Positions 12,501 through 24,500 of a DNA stretch of 64,000 nt are shown here, one piece after another. The notes beneath the pieces were generated by a model. It saw only the letters and a list, made by a program, of their open reading frames with translations. It searched no databases and was not told the DNA's origin. The position numbers and the translations under genes are program-made. Positions within the stretch are counted from its first letter, which is position 1. Every line of letters begins with the position of its first letter. Origin of the DNA: Acanthaster planci (taxonomy: Eukaryota; Echinodermata; Asteroidea; Valvatida; Acanthasteridae); NCBI RefSeq assembly GCF_001949145.1, contig NW_019091394.1, positions 1,415,647-1,479,646 of the forward strand. Reading direction: 5' to 3'.

Positions 12501-15500
12501 TCCTGCACTTTCTTGACATCTCTTTAAACTACACACTGCACTGCACAGACATGTGGAAATAGTGATAATTAGTGACTAACTGTGTTGAGATTTCTGATTA
12601 ACCAGCCATTACTCCAGTTAGTTTCTAACATTCTCAAGTACAACTTCAAAAATTCACCATCTCGTGGACAGCCTGAAACATTTTCGTTCTTTCTTTAAAC
12701 ATCTCATCCACAAAAATAATCTGTCAAACTGAAATATCTTCAAAATGTGGTCCTGCATCAAGCTAATGTTGGGTCCTTACCTCAAGCGGAGTGACATCGC
12801 TGAGACCACTGATGTTCCTGCTATTGTCGAGTGATCTCAGGGGCGTGTCCCAAGCTGCAGCGGCTGCTTCCTCCTCTTCCAGAGCAGCCACTTCATGGCT
12901 CAGAGTGGCCTGCTTCCGATCGATCTCTTCCAAAGACGTCTGGATTTGCTCATGCAAGGGCTAGAACATCCCACGGGAAATAAAAATTCAAAAGGTACAT
13001 GAACATATTAATCTGTATCGCCCATGTCAGATTCTAACAGGAGAATGAGAAGGACAGGTGTAACATAACTTGGGATGTCCTCGATGCAACACCCGAAGGT
13101 GTGTGACATAATGGGGTATCCTAGATGCAAAACCAACAGGTGTGACATAACTTGGGATATTCTAGGTGCAAGATCTGAAGGTGTGAGACATAACGTGGGA
13201 TATCCCACAGGCAGGACCTAAATGTGTGTGATATAACTTGGAATATCCAGGGTACAAAATCTCGAGATATCTTGGAGGCAGGACCTGAAGGGGAGTGGTG
13301 TAATTTGGAATATCCCAGGTACAATAATTCAAGCCGTGTGACATAACTTGGGTATCTTGAAGGCAGGACCTGATGCAAGACCACAAAGTGTGCGACATAA
13401 ACTTGGGATATCCCAGGTGCAAGATCTCAAAAGAAAAAATTTCGCAGAAATGTCATCAAGTAAATGTAACACATAAGGAAGAAGCCACACACAGTAGAGA
13501 CAGATTAGCACGTGCAAACCAGTCTATCCACAAACCTACATTCTCAGGCTGGTCCTGGATGGCATCCATGGTAGAAAACAGTGCGTGCTTGGCCTTGTCC
13601 AGGAGGTCACCTTGCCTGCTCAGGGGGCTGGAGCTGAGCTCTAACCCTTGACCTTCAGCCTCAGACTGCGCTTTGGTCAGATACATCTAGGGAGACACAA
13701 CTAATGCGTATTACCTATGAAAGGAACTAAAATGCGAGCAAACACACCCAATCAATGCCAATCTGCCAGACAGGGATCGCTTTTTGACCAAGCAGTTATT
13801 TGACCTCCGCACTGTGCTTGTGGGCAAACGTAATGGAACTCTTTGGAGGTACATAACTGTTAGGAGAATCAAGCTGCACTGCATTGGTAGGTTCTTCCCT
13901 TCATAAACCGGGCGTAAATAGTGTAATCCAATGCCCCCAGCTGATAGTTGTTGGTCAAGTCCTGCTCTCACCTGTGCTTTCAGGTAGGACCCCGTGGCCG
14001 ACTTGGTCTTGTCTAGCATGGCCACGGCTTGCTGGAACTGGCCCTGTTGGAACTTGCGCTCGGCGATGGCTACAGTGCCTTCATCCTGGTACTGGCGAAT
14101 CTTGTCCGTCTGGGAAAAATGGGAAGATTACTTTGATTTAGTACTAATAGTACAATAAAAAGTACTAATCGTCTCTCCAACGTCAAACAATTTCTGCTAA
14201 ATCTTTCTTAATTAGGAATTCTGATACAGACTACTTCTGGCTTTCTTAGAATCGGCAAGTCTTTCAGTCAGCCTGATCCAACCCCTTCCAATGTGATGTG
14301 CCTATTTTCGTCCGAAGCCAATGACGGCAAAAAGGGTAGCTCTTGTCATCGCTACCTTGAAACATTTGAGTGAACACCACTTCTTTTAGAAGTTACTTAC
14401 TGGGATGGGCCTGCTTCCATAGGGAAAGAATGGCTTCTGTTGAAATGGAACAGCCCGATTCCTGCAAGAAAATAAGATGGTACTGTTCCATTCAACAGGC
14501 TACTTCAGGCATTTTGGAAATAAGTGATTCACAAACGAATGCGCAAATGTAATTTCGTTGCAAATAAAGTAGAGAGATGAAGAGGTACGTAAGTGCTGCT
14601 ATTAGATGTATTCATTGATATGTCAAGTAAATTGGAGAAAGACAATATGTCTGCCCGGTTCGTACGTGACTTCGTCACAAAGGCGGATGTGCCACGATTT
14701 GCAGGCTCTCATTGGACAATCGCTGAAGTTGCGCGTTAACTTTCTGTTCCATGGCTCCATGTAAACGGCGATCAATGCATGTAACCCGATGTGCTCTGCA
14801 TGTGCAGTGGGCGTGGTTTAAACTGAAGTTACGCCACACTTACGAAGCGGGTAGAAAGTGGAGCAGTCTGTATGGCATTGTCTTGATGCTGGTTTTTGGA
14901 CCTTGAGGGGGTCAGAAAGAAGTAGGTTCTCACCTGGCAAGCAGCTCAAGATGCTCCACTGCCGCCTGCCAGTACATGACACCCATCTGTTGGAAGCCAA
15001 CCCACTGATCCCTATTGTGGTTTTCTTCGCTCAACTGCTGGACTTCTCGCATCTGCCAGTAATGTTGTAGTCGAGTCCATCACAAATTCAGTCACGTGTA
15101 AGGCATACCAAAAAAAAGGGGGGAATTCCAAGCTGGACAAGACTTTGCAGCATGTTTTTTTTAATTTGAACAAACAAAGGTGGGAAACTTCAAAAAATGC
15201 GTAAAAGTTGCATGCTTGACAATCAGGGGTTTTGGTACGACGGATGCACCTGTGTTTTTGCTTGAAATTGCCTACTGAAAAAAAAAATAACGTACATTAG
15301 AAAAAACCTACACATAAACAAGTGCACGGGGGATCTTCAAGGACTCATTTAATTATCAGAGTTGGACGCTATGACAGCAGTGGCTCCAAGCTTGCAAACA
15401 GGTGGTACACCGCACAAGATAGGGTGATTTAGCTAAAATGCATATGAACATTAATAACAGGTGCATAAGGGGAGCACAACTGCTGCAACCACATTGCCTT

Positions 15501-18500
15501 GGATTAATCTATAGAAGGCAACACAAACCTACTTTGGGCACTTTCAATACCCACAGGGCAGAGGTGTGTATAGAGAGTAGTTCCAACTTGAAACTTTGGA
15601 ACCAAAATGGCTGTTCATTATCTGTCCATTGTCCATGTGCGCTGATGCCTCATCCATTTTGGTTCCAACAACTCAGACAGTTATGTCGCAACTCTCTCTG
15701 TAACCAGCTCTGCCACAGGGCATTATACATCAAGCCATGTCCAAATCAACTGGCTGCGGCAGGGAGTATCACACATGCCTATGGGGAAATGGCGACAACC
15801 ACTGGCTAGTGGCCTCCATATGCCCGGTGTTATTTCAAGCCACTGCCGTAACATTCAGATACGGCCTTACTGAGTTTACAAGTGAATCCTGATTGACGGC
15901 CTTACCCGCTCCATGAATGTCCGTCCAAGGCGTATCAGCAGGGGTGTCTCCATGCCGTGGTTCATGCGACACCGCAACACCTCCATGCCTTTCTGGATGG
16001 TCAGACGCAACTTGGCTCTTTCGCCGGGGCTGGGATTTCACATAAGGCACACGTAATTAGATTTCGAAGGACACAGAAGTCACTGCATATCGTATAAAAA
16101 TTATCATATTCGCTTCATCCATTTAGTCAAAACACTGCTTACAAAAATGTAACACCCTCGCAATTTTCAGAGATTTTGGGGATAGAGAAAAAGATTAAGA
16201 AATACGAAACAATAGAAGAGATAAATACGAAACACTCAGTTCTGCCAACCTAAAACCATTCTTGCTTCAAGAAATGATTCCATGTGGGCTCCATACATGG
16301 GGGCGACAAAATTTCTTCATCAGCGAGCAGATGCAAGTGTGCGCATGTTTCTGTGTCCACTGTGTAACTAATTTTCATCGGCGATGGCACTAATCCACAT
16401 TTATCTTTGAAAGGCGCCAGGCACTAGCACTGCCGATTCTTCTAAACTACACTCCGTCTATGCCCCCACTCAGGGGCACGACTTGCGCCCGTACACATTA
16501 CCCGGCCCGAGCCTGTAGGCACTCACCTTGCCTTGGCAGTGTACATGCTGTAGAGGGCGCTGTACCACTCCAGCTGCTGGGGGCTGCACATCCCGCGACA
16601 CAGCCCCAGGGGGAGGGGCTTGGGCAGGGGCTGGACTCTGGCCTGGAGCTGCTCCTGCTGTGCCTTGGCCCCATGCACGCAGCCATACAAGAATGCCTGG
16701 GGGGGGGGAACAAAAGATTTCATTGCAGTGGCCCAATTAACACATCCATTGACCGGGACCGATTTTTTTTCCAGGGCTAAAAACACCGTCTGACGTCGGT
16801 CATTCATTTGGCTTGCTTGTCCAAACCTAGAGACACTCTGTATATGGGTCATTCCATGAGGCTGGGGCACAATTTGTGACGGTGTCCTCGTTACACCGGT
16901 AACTTTTACTGTCTGTCATGACCTGTAGAGTAGGTCATTTACTCTCTAAATAACACACCTCTGTATCCAGCCTTGCAGGATGTATAACAATGTCAATTTG
17001 GAACCCACCTGCAGGGAAATAGCTGTTCATTCTTACCGAACCCACATAACAATTGACACCGTCCCAAATGGTGCCCCAACCTCATGGAATGACCCATATT
17101 GCATTGTTTATTGGACCGTGATATACAGACCATAAGCTGATATTTGTTCACTTTTGTGCCCTAATTTCATTCTGTGTCGTCCTGTTTAAAAGTAAGCCCC
17201 TCGGCTAGCTTGTTTGTACATTTTATTTTGCCAAAGCAAAATTGTACAGGTCCAGAGAATTTTGCAAGTTCCCTTTTGTTGTGTAAAAATGTGCCTTTTT
17301 CACTGTACCAATTTCTTACCGTATATAGCACATGGTCTGGATGCATACATTCTAACATTAACAAGACCAACTATACTTGAAAGGGGCCAAGGTCGCGACT
17401 CAGGTTGCCCTGTTGCGTTCGTCACCAGGTATCTTCATGCAATATAGTGACCCCCGTAGTGAAACTATTACTGGACAGTGATGTGTACTGTTGGTTCTTT
17501 GGACAAATCCCAACTTGTCAACAAAGTCTTAACTCTGAATCTGTACAAAATTGTGACTTCAGCTGCCAAGAAAAAAAAAACCACTAGGTATTATGGTACT
17601 GTGCCACGGCTTCCCATAGAGCAATTATTATGTCCTGCTTCTCTGTGACACCCCTGACCTGAGAGGTCCCATTTACCTCCACATCCAGCAGCCGGATGTT
17701 ATCCACCGCGGTGTTCTCCAGGCGCTGGGTGCTGAAGAGGAGGCGGGAGAAGACCGGCTGGAGGAACTGGCCCAGGTCCGGTAAGATGCCGTCCCCGCGG
17801 ACGTCCCACTGCAGGCCCAACCACACCAGCCGCTGCAGGCTGTCTGGCTCTGCCTTGACCGACTCTAGGAAGCCAAAAAATGAACACAAAACAATTTTTT
17901 TACACGTCCTGTCAAAACCAGACAATCCTTGAGTGGAAATCATGGGAGAGAAAAAAATCGGTATCTTTGCGATGTTCAAAATCTATTATCCGGATGTGTC
18001 CGGCACCCCGTGGTTTGCCAGGTTCAACAGTGAATTAATACAATGTAACACAATTTTGTGCAGGTGCTTATTGGTCAAGCACAGCTCATCAAAACCCATG
18101 TAAAATAATACTGGATGAGCTCTACTTTTGACTAATTAGCACCTGTGCTTGCTTTTGACTAATTAGCACCCGTGCTTGCTTTTGACTAATTAGCACCTGT
18201 GCTTGCTTTTGACTAATTAGCACCCGTGCTTGCTTTTGACTAATTAGCACCCGTGCTTGCTTTTGACTAATTAGCACCTGTGCTTGCTTTTGACTAATTA
18301 GCACCTGTGCTTGCTTTTGACTAATTAGCACCTGTACTAAACTGTATTAGACTGTATTTATTCACTGGTGAGCATGAAAACGTAGACTGCCAGGTGTATC
18401 TTGGTAGTCAAGCTGATTGAAAATAAATGTCAACCATTGCTAACGTATCCCTTTTAACGATATTGTTTAATTGGCGATCTGCTCCGGGCGAAATTGAGCA

Positions 18501-21500
18501 CTCCTGAAGTTTGTGCTAATGCACAACTGAGCATTTTTTTTGGGGGGGGGTCCCAGGGAACCTCCTTGCCTATAAACAAATATACCTTTTTTATATAACA
18601 GGTTTTGCCCTTACCCACGACCTCCTGCTTACTAGTGCAGATGTCTTAACCACTCGACCACCGAGCTTGCCGGGGTCGGCTGGCCGGTCCGAGTCAAAAA
18701 AAAAAAATACATCTTGAAAATAGTTCGCGGTACCCGCTGCTTCATTNCTTTTGACTAATTAGCACCCGTGCTTGCTTTTGACTAATTAGCACCCGTGCTT
18801 GCTTTTGACTAATTAGCACCCGTGCTTGCTTTTGACTAATTAGCACCCGTGCTTGCTTTTGACTAATTAGCACCCATGCTTGCTTTTGACTAATTAGCAC
18901 CTGTGCTTGCTTTTGACTAATTAGTACCTGTGCTTGCTTTTGACTAATTAGCACCTGTACTACACTGTATTAGACTGTATTTATTCACTAGTGAGCATGA
19001 AAACATAGACTGCCAGGTGTATCTTGGTAGTCAAGCTGATTGAAAATAAATGTCAACCATTGCTAACGTATCGATTCTCCCTTTTAAGGATATTGTTTAA
19101 TTGGCAATCTGCTCCGAGCGAAATTGAGCACACCTGAAGTTTGTGCTAATGCACAACTGAGCATTTTTTTGGGGGGGTGTCCCAGGGAACCTCCTTGCCT
19201 ATAAACAAATATACCTTTCTCATTCGTGTCTACAGTTGAGTAATGCTAACATCTAGTTCTTAATGGATTCCGGAATGAAATCAGTGACAAGACAAAATTT
19301 TGGCACAAGTACGCCAGGGCTGACATCCCAAATATATTTGTGTGAAATATAGTAAAATAATAATGTGAGCATTTTTAAGTGCGTAAATTATTGTACTAAA
19401 AAGAAGCCAATTTGTACAGCACATTACAGTGGTATAAACTGAGAACTTGTCAGTCCTAAGCAAAATGGGCAAACAAAGGGCACCCCTGAGATCTCAGGAG
19501 GCAAACGATAGGCTTAGAACTTTGGAGTCCTTTCCCCTTTCTTCCAAGCAAAATTTACAGAAATTGGAAGGTTCTCACCGAGGTCATACACGAAAACAGT
19601 CTTAATGAGGCTGGGAAGTTCAGTGAAACGGGCGTTGACCAAGCTGTCGTCCATCAGGAGGAAGGAAGAGGCTGGGTCTGGCTCCCCTTGGCCAAAGGCT
19701 TGAGACAGGAGCTGTTGACGGCCCTGAAGAAAGAAGTGTCAGAAAGTTGAGATCATCTGCATGAGTACACACTTCGTCTGATAGGGCGTATACTCTTGCT
19801 TATCTAAGGGTAGCGCTCCTGCGGTTCGTGCAGCCTCGAGAGTACTCCTTTTGTCACGAGTAACATACTCGATTACAGTCTTTAATACAGCACGAAAAAA
19901 TTTTGGAAGGTAAGCCCCACCTCTTCCGAACACCACTTTCCATGGCACAGCTTCAGCCATCTGTCATTCTTCTGCTGTTTGACGATGCTCGTCAGAAGAT
20001 GACCTTTCAAGAAAAAAAGGGAAGTTGGGTCCATTACAATGAGTGTGAGTATGAGCGTGGACAAAAGTATTCGAGTACGAGTACAACAATACGAGTACCA
20101 CAATTATGCAATTACAGTTGAATACATTTCCAAGAACGAGAGAATGAAATATGTATTAGTAAATATACCAGTGTGATTCAATTTTGATCTTGAATTTGAT
20201 GCTGTTTCTTCAAATGTGCCAGTTAAGGATCTGAGATCAAGGACTCGTTCTGCCACTACGTGCCCGCCACTACGATCTCGCAGGTACATGTATTAAAGTG
20301 GTGGCTGTGACTGGAAATAACATCTGCGGCTCGCGACTATAGCTAGTTTCCACAGGGATGTGTGCTACTCTTAGCCGCAGCCAATTGATTTGGACAAGCT
20401 GTGCGTAGAACAGGCACTCACAGACTTCGCTCAGCCGACAATGTGCCAGGCTGTGGATTCTGCTGTTGATGCTGCTGCTGCGGTCACCTCTCGCTGCGGT
20501 CGGAGCTTCTTCCGAGCATGGCGGAACCTGGGCGCTGACCAGGTAACAGGCCGTGACCAGCCCGATGACGTCCGCCCAGTGAGCAGAACCCTGACAGAGC
20601 AAACGGAATTATATTGGAAGACTGCCAGCATGGGGCTAGAACACTCAAGTACTACTTCACTGCTCGGGCGGTTACTGGTTCGACTCTTACCCTTTACCTT
20701 TTTTTCCCCTTTCACTCAAAAATTGATTCATGTGACAAGAGCCAATTCCATTTGAATGTATGGGAAAAAATTTAAAAAAAGCCTGTAACAGGTAAAACCC
20801 TGAAACATGTACTTCATTTATTGACATAAAATAAACTAAACTTTGACAGAAGCTTGCCATAAAACTGGTGCATCAAACACGACAAAGAACCACTCACATG
20901 AAAATACCTTCTTTTACTGACACTGGCATTAGTCCCAGAATATTCTTTTCAAACGTTTTCATCTTTTCGAATGACTCTCTGCATCCTCACATTCCTAGAT
21001 AATTTTTGGTATTTTTTATGGGGGGGGTGGGTGGTCTGTGCTTCGGTACAAAAGACTTTGGACGTTTTTATGATGTGTCTTACCATAGCTGCCATTTTGA
21101 TGAGAAGGGTAGCTAGGTGCATGTACAGCTGTGCTTTCATCTCCCGCAGCACAGTCTGGGCGCCAGACTGCTCTGGGCAAGATGGGCTGGATTCAATATA
21201 GTCGGTTGCACGGAACAACTCTTTGTCCATCCTGATACAAGAGAATACAGTGTCTCATAAGAAAACTCTTGACATGTCTTCTGTACCACTCAGTGCTATT
21301 CAGTACACCAATTCCAGTTAACTGATTCAGTCGTACTTTTCACTATGCGCTGCAAAGAACCCTTTCGGCACAGAGAATGTAAAACGTCACTGTGTCAGCC
21401 ATTTTCCCAAGGAACCAATTTCACCGAATTGCTGGGCACAAAACATTTGTCAGCTAATTCATGCATTACTCAGCAGGGAGCCAGTCACAAGAAACACAGA

Positions 21501-24500
21501 GCGTGACACATTTTGGCCGATAACCAGTCTTCAAAAGACCTTGGGTGGGTTGGACAGATACAATGCAGACTTGCTTACACTTTTATGAGCCTGGATGCCT
21601 GATTGACCGCGGTGTTGTGGACAGACAGCGTGATGCGGATCAATTTGTTGATGCTGACCAGCAAGTGGCCAAACGTGACGATGTGGTCTGGGGACCACTG
21701 TTCCCCCTCGTCCGCCTTGGGTAGTAGTGCCTGGAGAGAAAAAAAAATGCAAGGGTAAGCTCTCACAGGGGATAAAAATGGAGCTGGGGTGGAAATTTCC
21801 TGGAGCCAATGTTTCGCTTGCGGCATAAATCATGGCTGATATCACAAAGTGACACTTGGTGCTGCTTGAGCGCACTCCCTTTGAACACAATATACAGGAT
21901 CTAATCAGGCAATTTTGAGTTTCATGAACTGTAACAGATCACTGCAAGAATCTCTTTTCTGAGTGGAAAGGTTTGTAACTGCAGCTGAAGCATCGGAGAG
22001 CATCAATTCATGAAAACCAGAATTATTCTACAATGCCTCAGTGTTCACTGAGCACACACACTGCAGGTGTCAGTTTGTGAAACCAAACTCAATTTTATTC
22101 GCAAGTCAGCCACGCTAAATTGAAAGCAAGGTTTACTTTTTGGGAACTTTAAATTACAAAATAAAGGTAGGGTCTGGTGAACAATGATCTTTGCAGGGAT
22201 GCATATCTGAAACGTCAAAAATGACGTGCGGGTCATTCCATGAGGTTGGGGCACAATTTGTGACGGTGTCCTTCTAGTTACCTCCACAACTTTCACCACC
22301 TGTCATGACCTGGAGAGTAGGTCATTTACTCTGTAAAAATAACACACCTCTGTATTCAGCCTTGCAAGATGTCTAACAATATCAGTATGGAATCCACAAG
22401 CAGGGAAATAGCTGTTCATTTTTACGGAACCGATGCAACAAATGACACCATCACAAATTGTGCCCCAACCTCGTGGAATGACCCGTATAAGGTTATCAAA
22501 GAAGACACCTAATATCTTCAAATGGACAAGTTATTTCAAGAGATGTTGCCAAGCACTACTGCGCCTTCTTTGCGAATAATATGGTTTGACAAACGTTCTG
22601 TCTCTGTGTATTATGAAACAGGAAGAAATAAATGGGTTCCATTTAAATGTTTGGAAAAATAGGTCTACAAACTCATTTCAATGTTTTTCACTACACATTA
22701 AGAGTGAAAATGGCCATGGTAGGCATCCGCTTTGTAAAAATGCAAGTAAGGTTGATGCTTTCCTCAAAAAAATGTACAGTACCTGATAGAGTTGATATGA
22801 CTTTTTCCACCAGGGGATCTCCTGCTCAAAGAGCCTGGCACCCTCCACCTGCGCACACAGCTGCCCTGCCTCCTTGAACTTCTCCAGCATGATCAGGGTT
22901 TGCAGCAGCTGGAGGTGGAGTGTCAAATCCTGGGGGCGGGATTTCTGCAGTGGGGGGGGGGGGTGGGTGGTTGTGGGGTCGACCACAAGGCACAAGTCAG
23001 TGAGCCAAATCATAGCTCAGGCAGTGGGCTGTTGTTGAGCTCTGCAGCCCGTGCCAAGATACTACAGATCCTACACGGCGTTTCTTCATCAAATTTAGTA
23101 CAAAAGCATTCTCTGAGCATGGATGCTTACACAATTTTGCAATGAAAAATTGTTAAAAGGTAGCTGCAATAAATGGTTTTTTGATCACAAATCTGTAAAA
23201 TGCACCCTTAACCCTCAGTAAACCTTATTTCCAACTGCGCTTTCACTATTTTAAGGGTATTTCAATGGTTTTTTTGTTTTATGCTAATGAGTATTTCTAC
23301 ATGTATATTCATGAGCAAAACTGTGATGTCATCTCAGGAAGAAGCCTCAATGTTACATTGAGGCTTCTTCCTTCAATAACATCACAGTTTCAAAGTCCTG
23401 CGTTTTTGTAGATTTTCACGGACTAAGTTTTCTCTTCTTTGCTGATTCATTGTTTTATATGCATAGCAATAACAAACCATCCATCCATCTCTCAGAAACG
23501 TAATCAGTTAGTCAATTCTGGGTTCACAGTTTGAACAGAAATACCTATGCACTGAACCATGTCTTCCCTAGATGACTTCACAGCAACAGCGCCCTCAGTT
23601 GTCCGGGAAAACATGGGTAAGTTTGGTTGTTTAAAGGTGTGCACTTTTCAATGCATTTAAGCAAATAAATGTGTGTAAGCATTTTCATACACTGAAGAAA
23701 AGTACAAAGATGCAGAAAAATTAAGTATAAGACAACTTCATTGCAGCTACACTTTAAAGCAATCGTTTTGTTTTGTTTTTCTCCAAGATTTTCCCTATGT
23801 GCACTGTACGTACGACATCAACATTTTACTGAAGGTTTTCCTGTGGAACAAAACAACTGCCCTGCAAGATGGCGACCATGCAAAGCCTCTATACGGTGCA
23901 TCCTCAATGACTATCCACAAGAAGGTGCATTTCTGGCTCACATGTCAATCTGTAACTATGCAACACTCTAACGGTATATTCAAATATATGATCGAATGGA
24001 AGGTAAAAATAATTGAGCATCCAATTGTTTGGACTGACTCAGGCTTATGAGAGGAAAGAGGCAGTACGAATAAATTTTTACCACTTTCTGTAGCAGATAT
24101 GTCCTCAGCTCGTTCAGTCTTCCACTCTTACGGTAGATGTGCTCCTGCTCAGAAAAAAAAAAAAGGATTCATTTTACGCCAAACTTGTGACTTGACTGGC
24201 CCAGTCAGCCCTCACCTTCCCAGATCCAACAAAAGCCACCAGAAAATTTGCAAGATTTTGCAGGATGAAGGAAGGAGGAAGCCAGTCTCTACGATACACT
24301 TGTGGGAAAATGGGTGGATTTTCGGGGCTCAAAAATCACATTTTGCCCACGTTAATTTTTGAGGGAGGTGTTTATAGCATCCGTTGGATTGGTTTTCATT
24401 GAAAATTCAGTTATCAGCAAAATATCTGTGTTGGAGACTTTCCTCGTCAATTTTAACCAGCCTATTATTGGATAACTGATGTCTCGTAAAAGTTAAAGGA

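Noticed and set aside
18122-18954. Regularly spaced 27-base repeats (CRISPR-like look; open frame of LISQKQA repeats)
   Set aside because: There are no unique spacers: the whole 27-base unit repeats head to tail, the host is a eukaryote and it lies in an intron. The open frame only reflects a unit length divisible by three.
20390-20403. Extension of RanBP2 exon 8 past its donor
   Set aside because: The frame stays open, but the strong gtgagt donor at 20421 and the phase-matched exon at 20003-19921 give a better match to the vertebrate protein.
20640-20700. tRNA-like B box (GGTTCGACTC) near 20676
   Set aside because: No matching A box, acceptor stem or cloverleaf could be drawn; at most it is a decayed SINE remnant.
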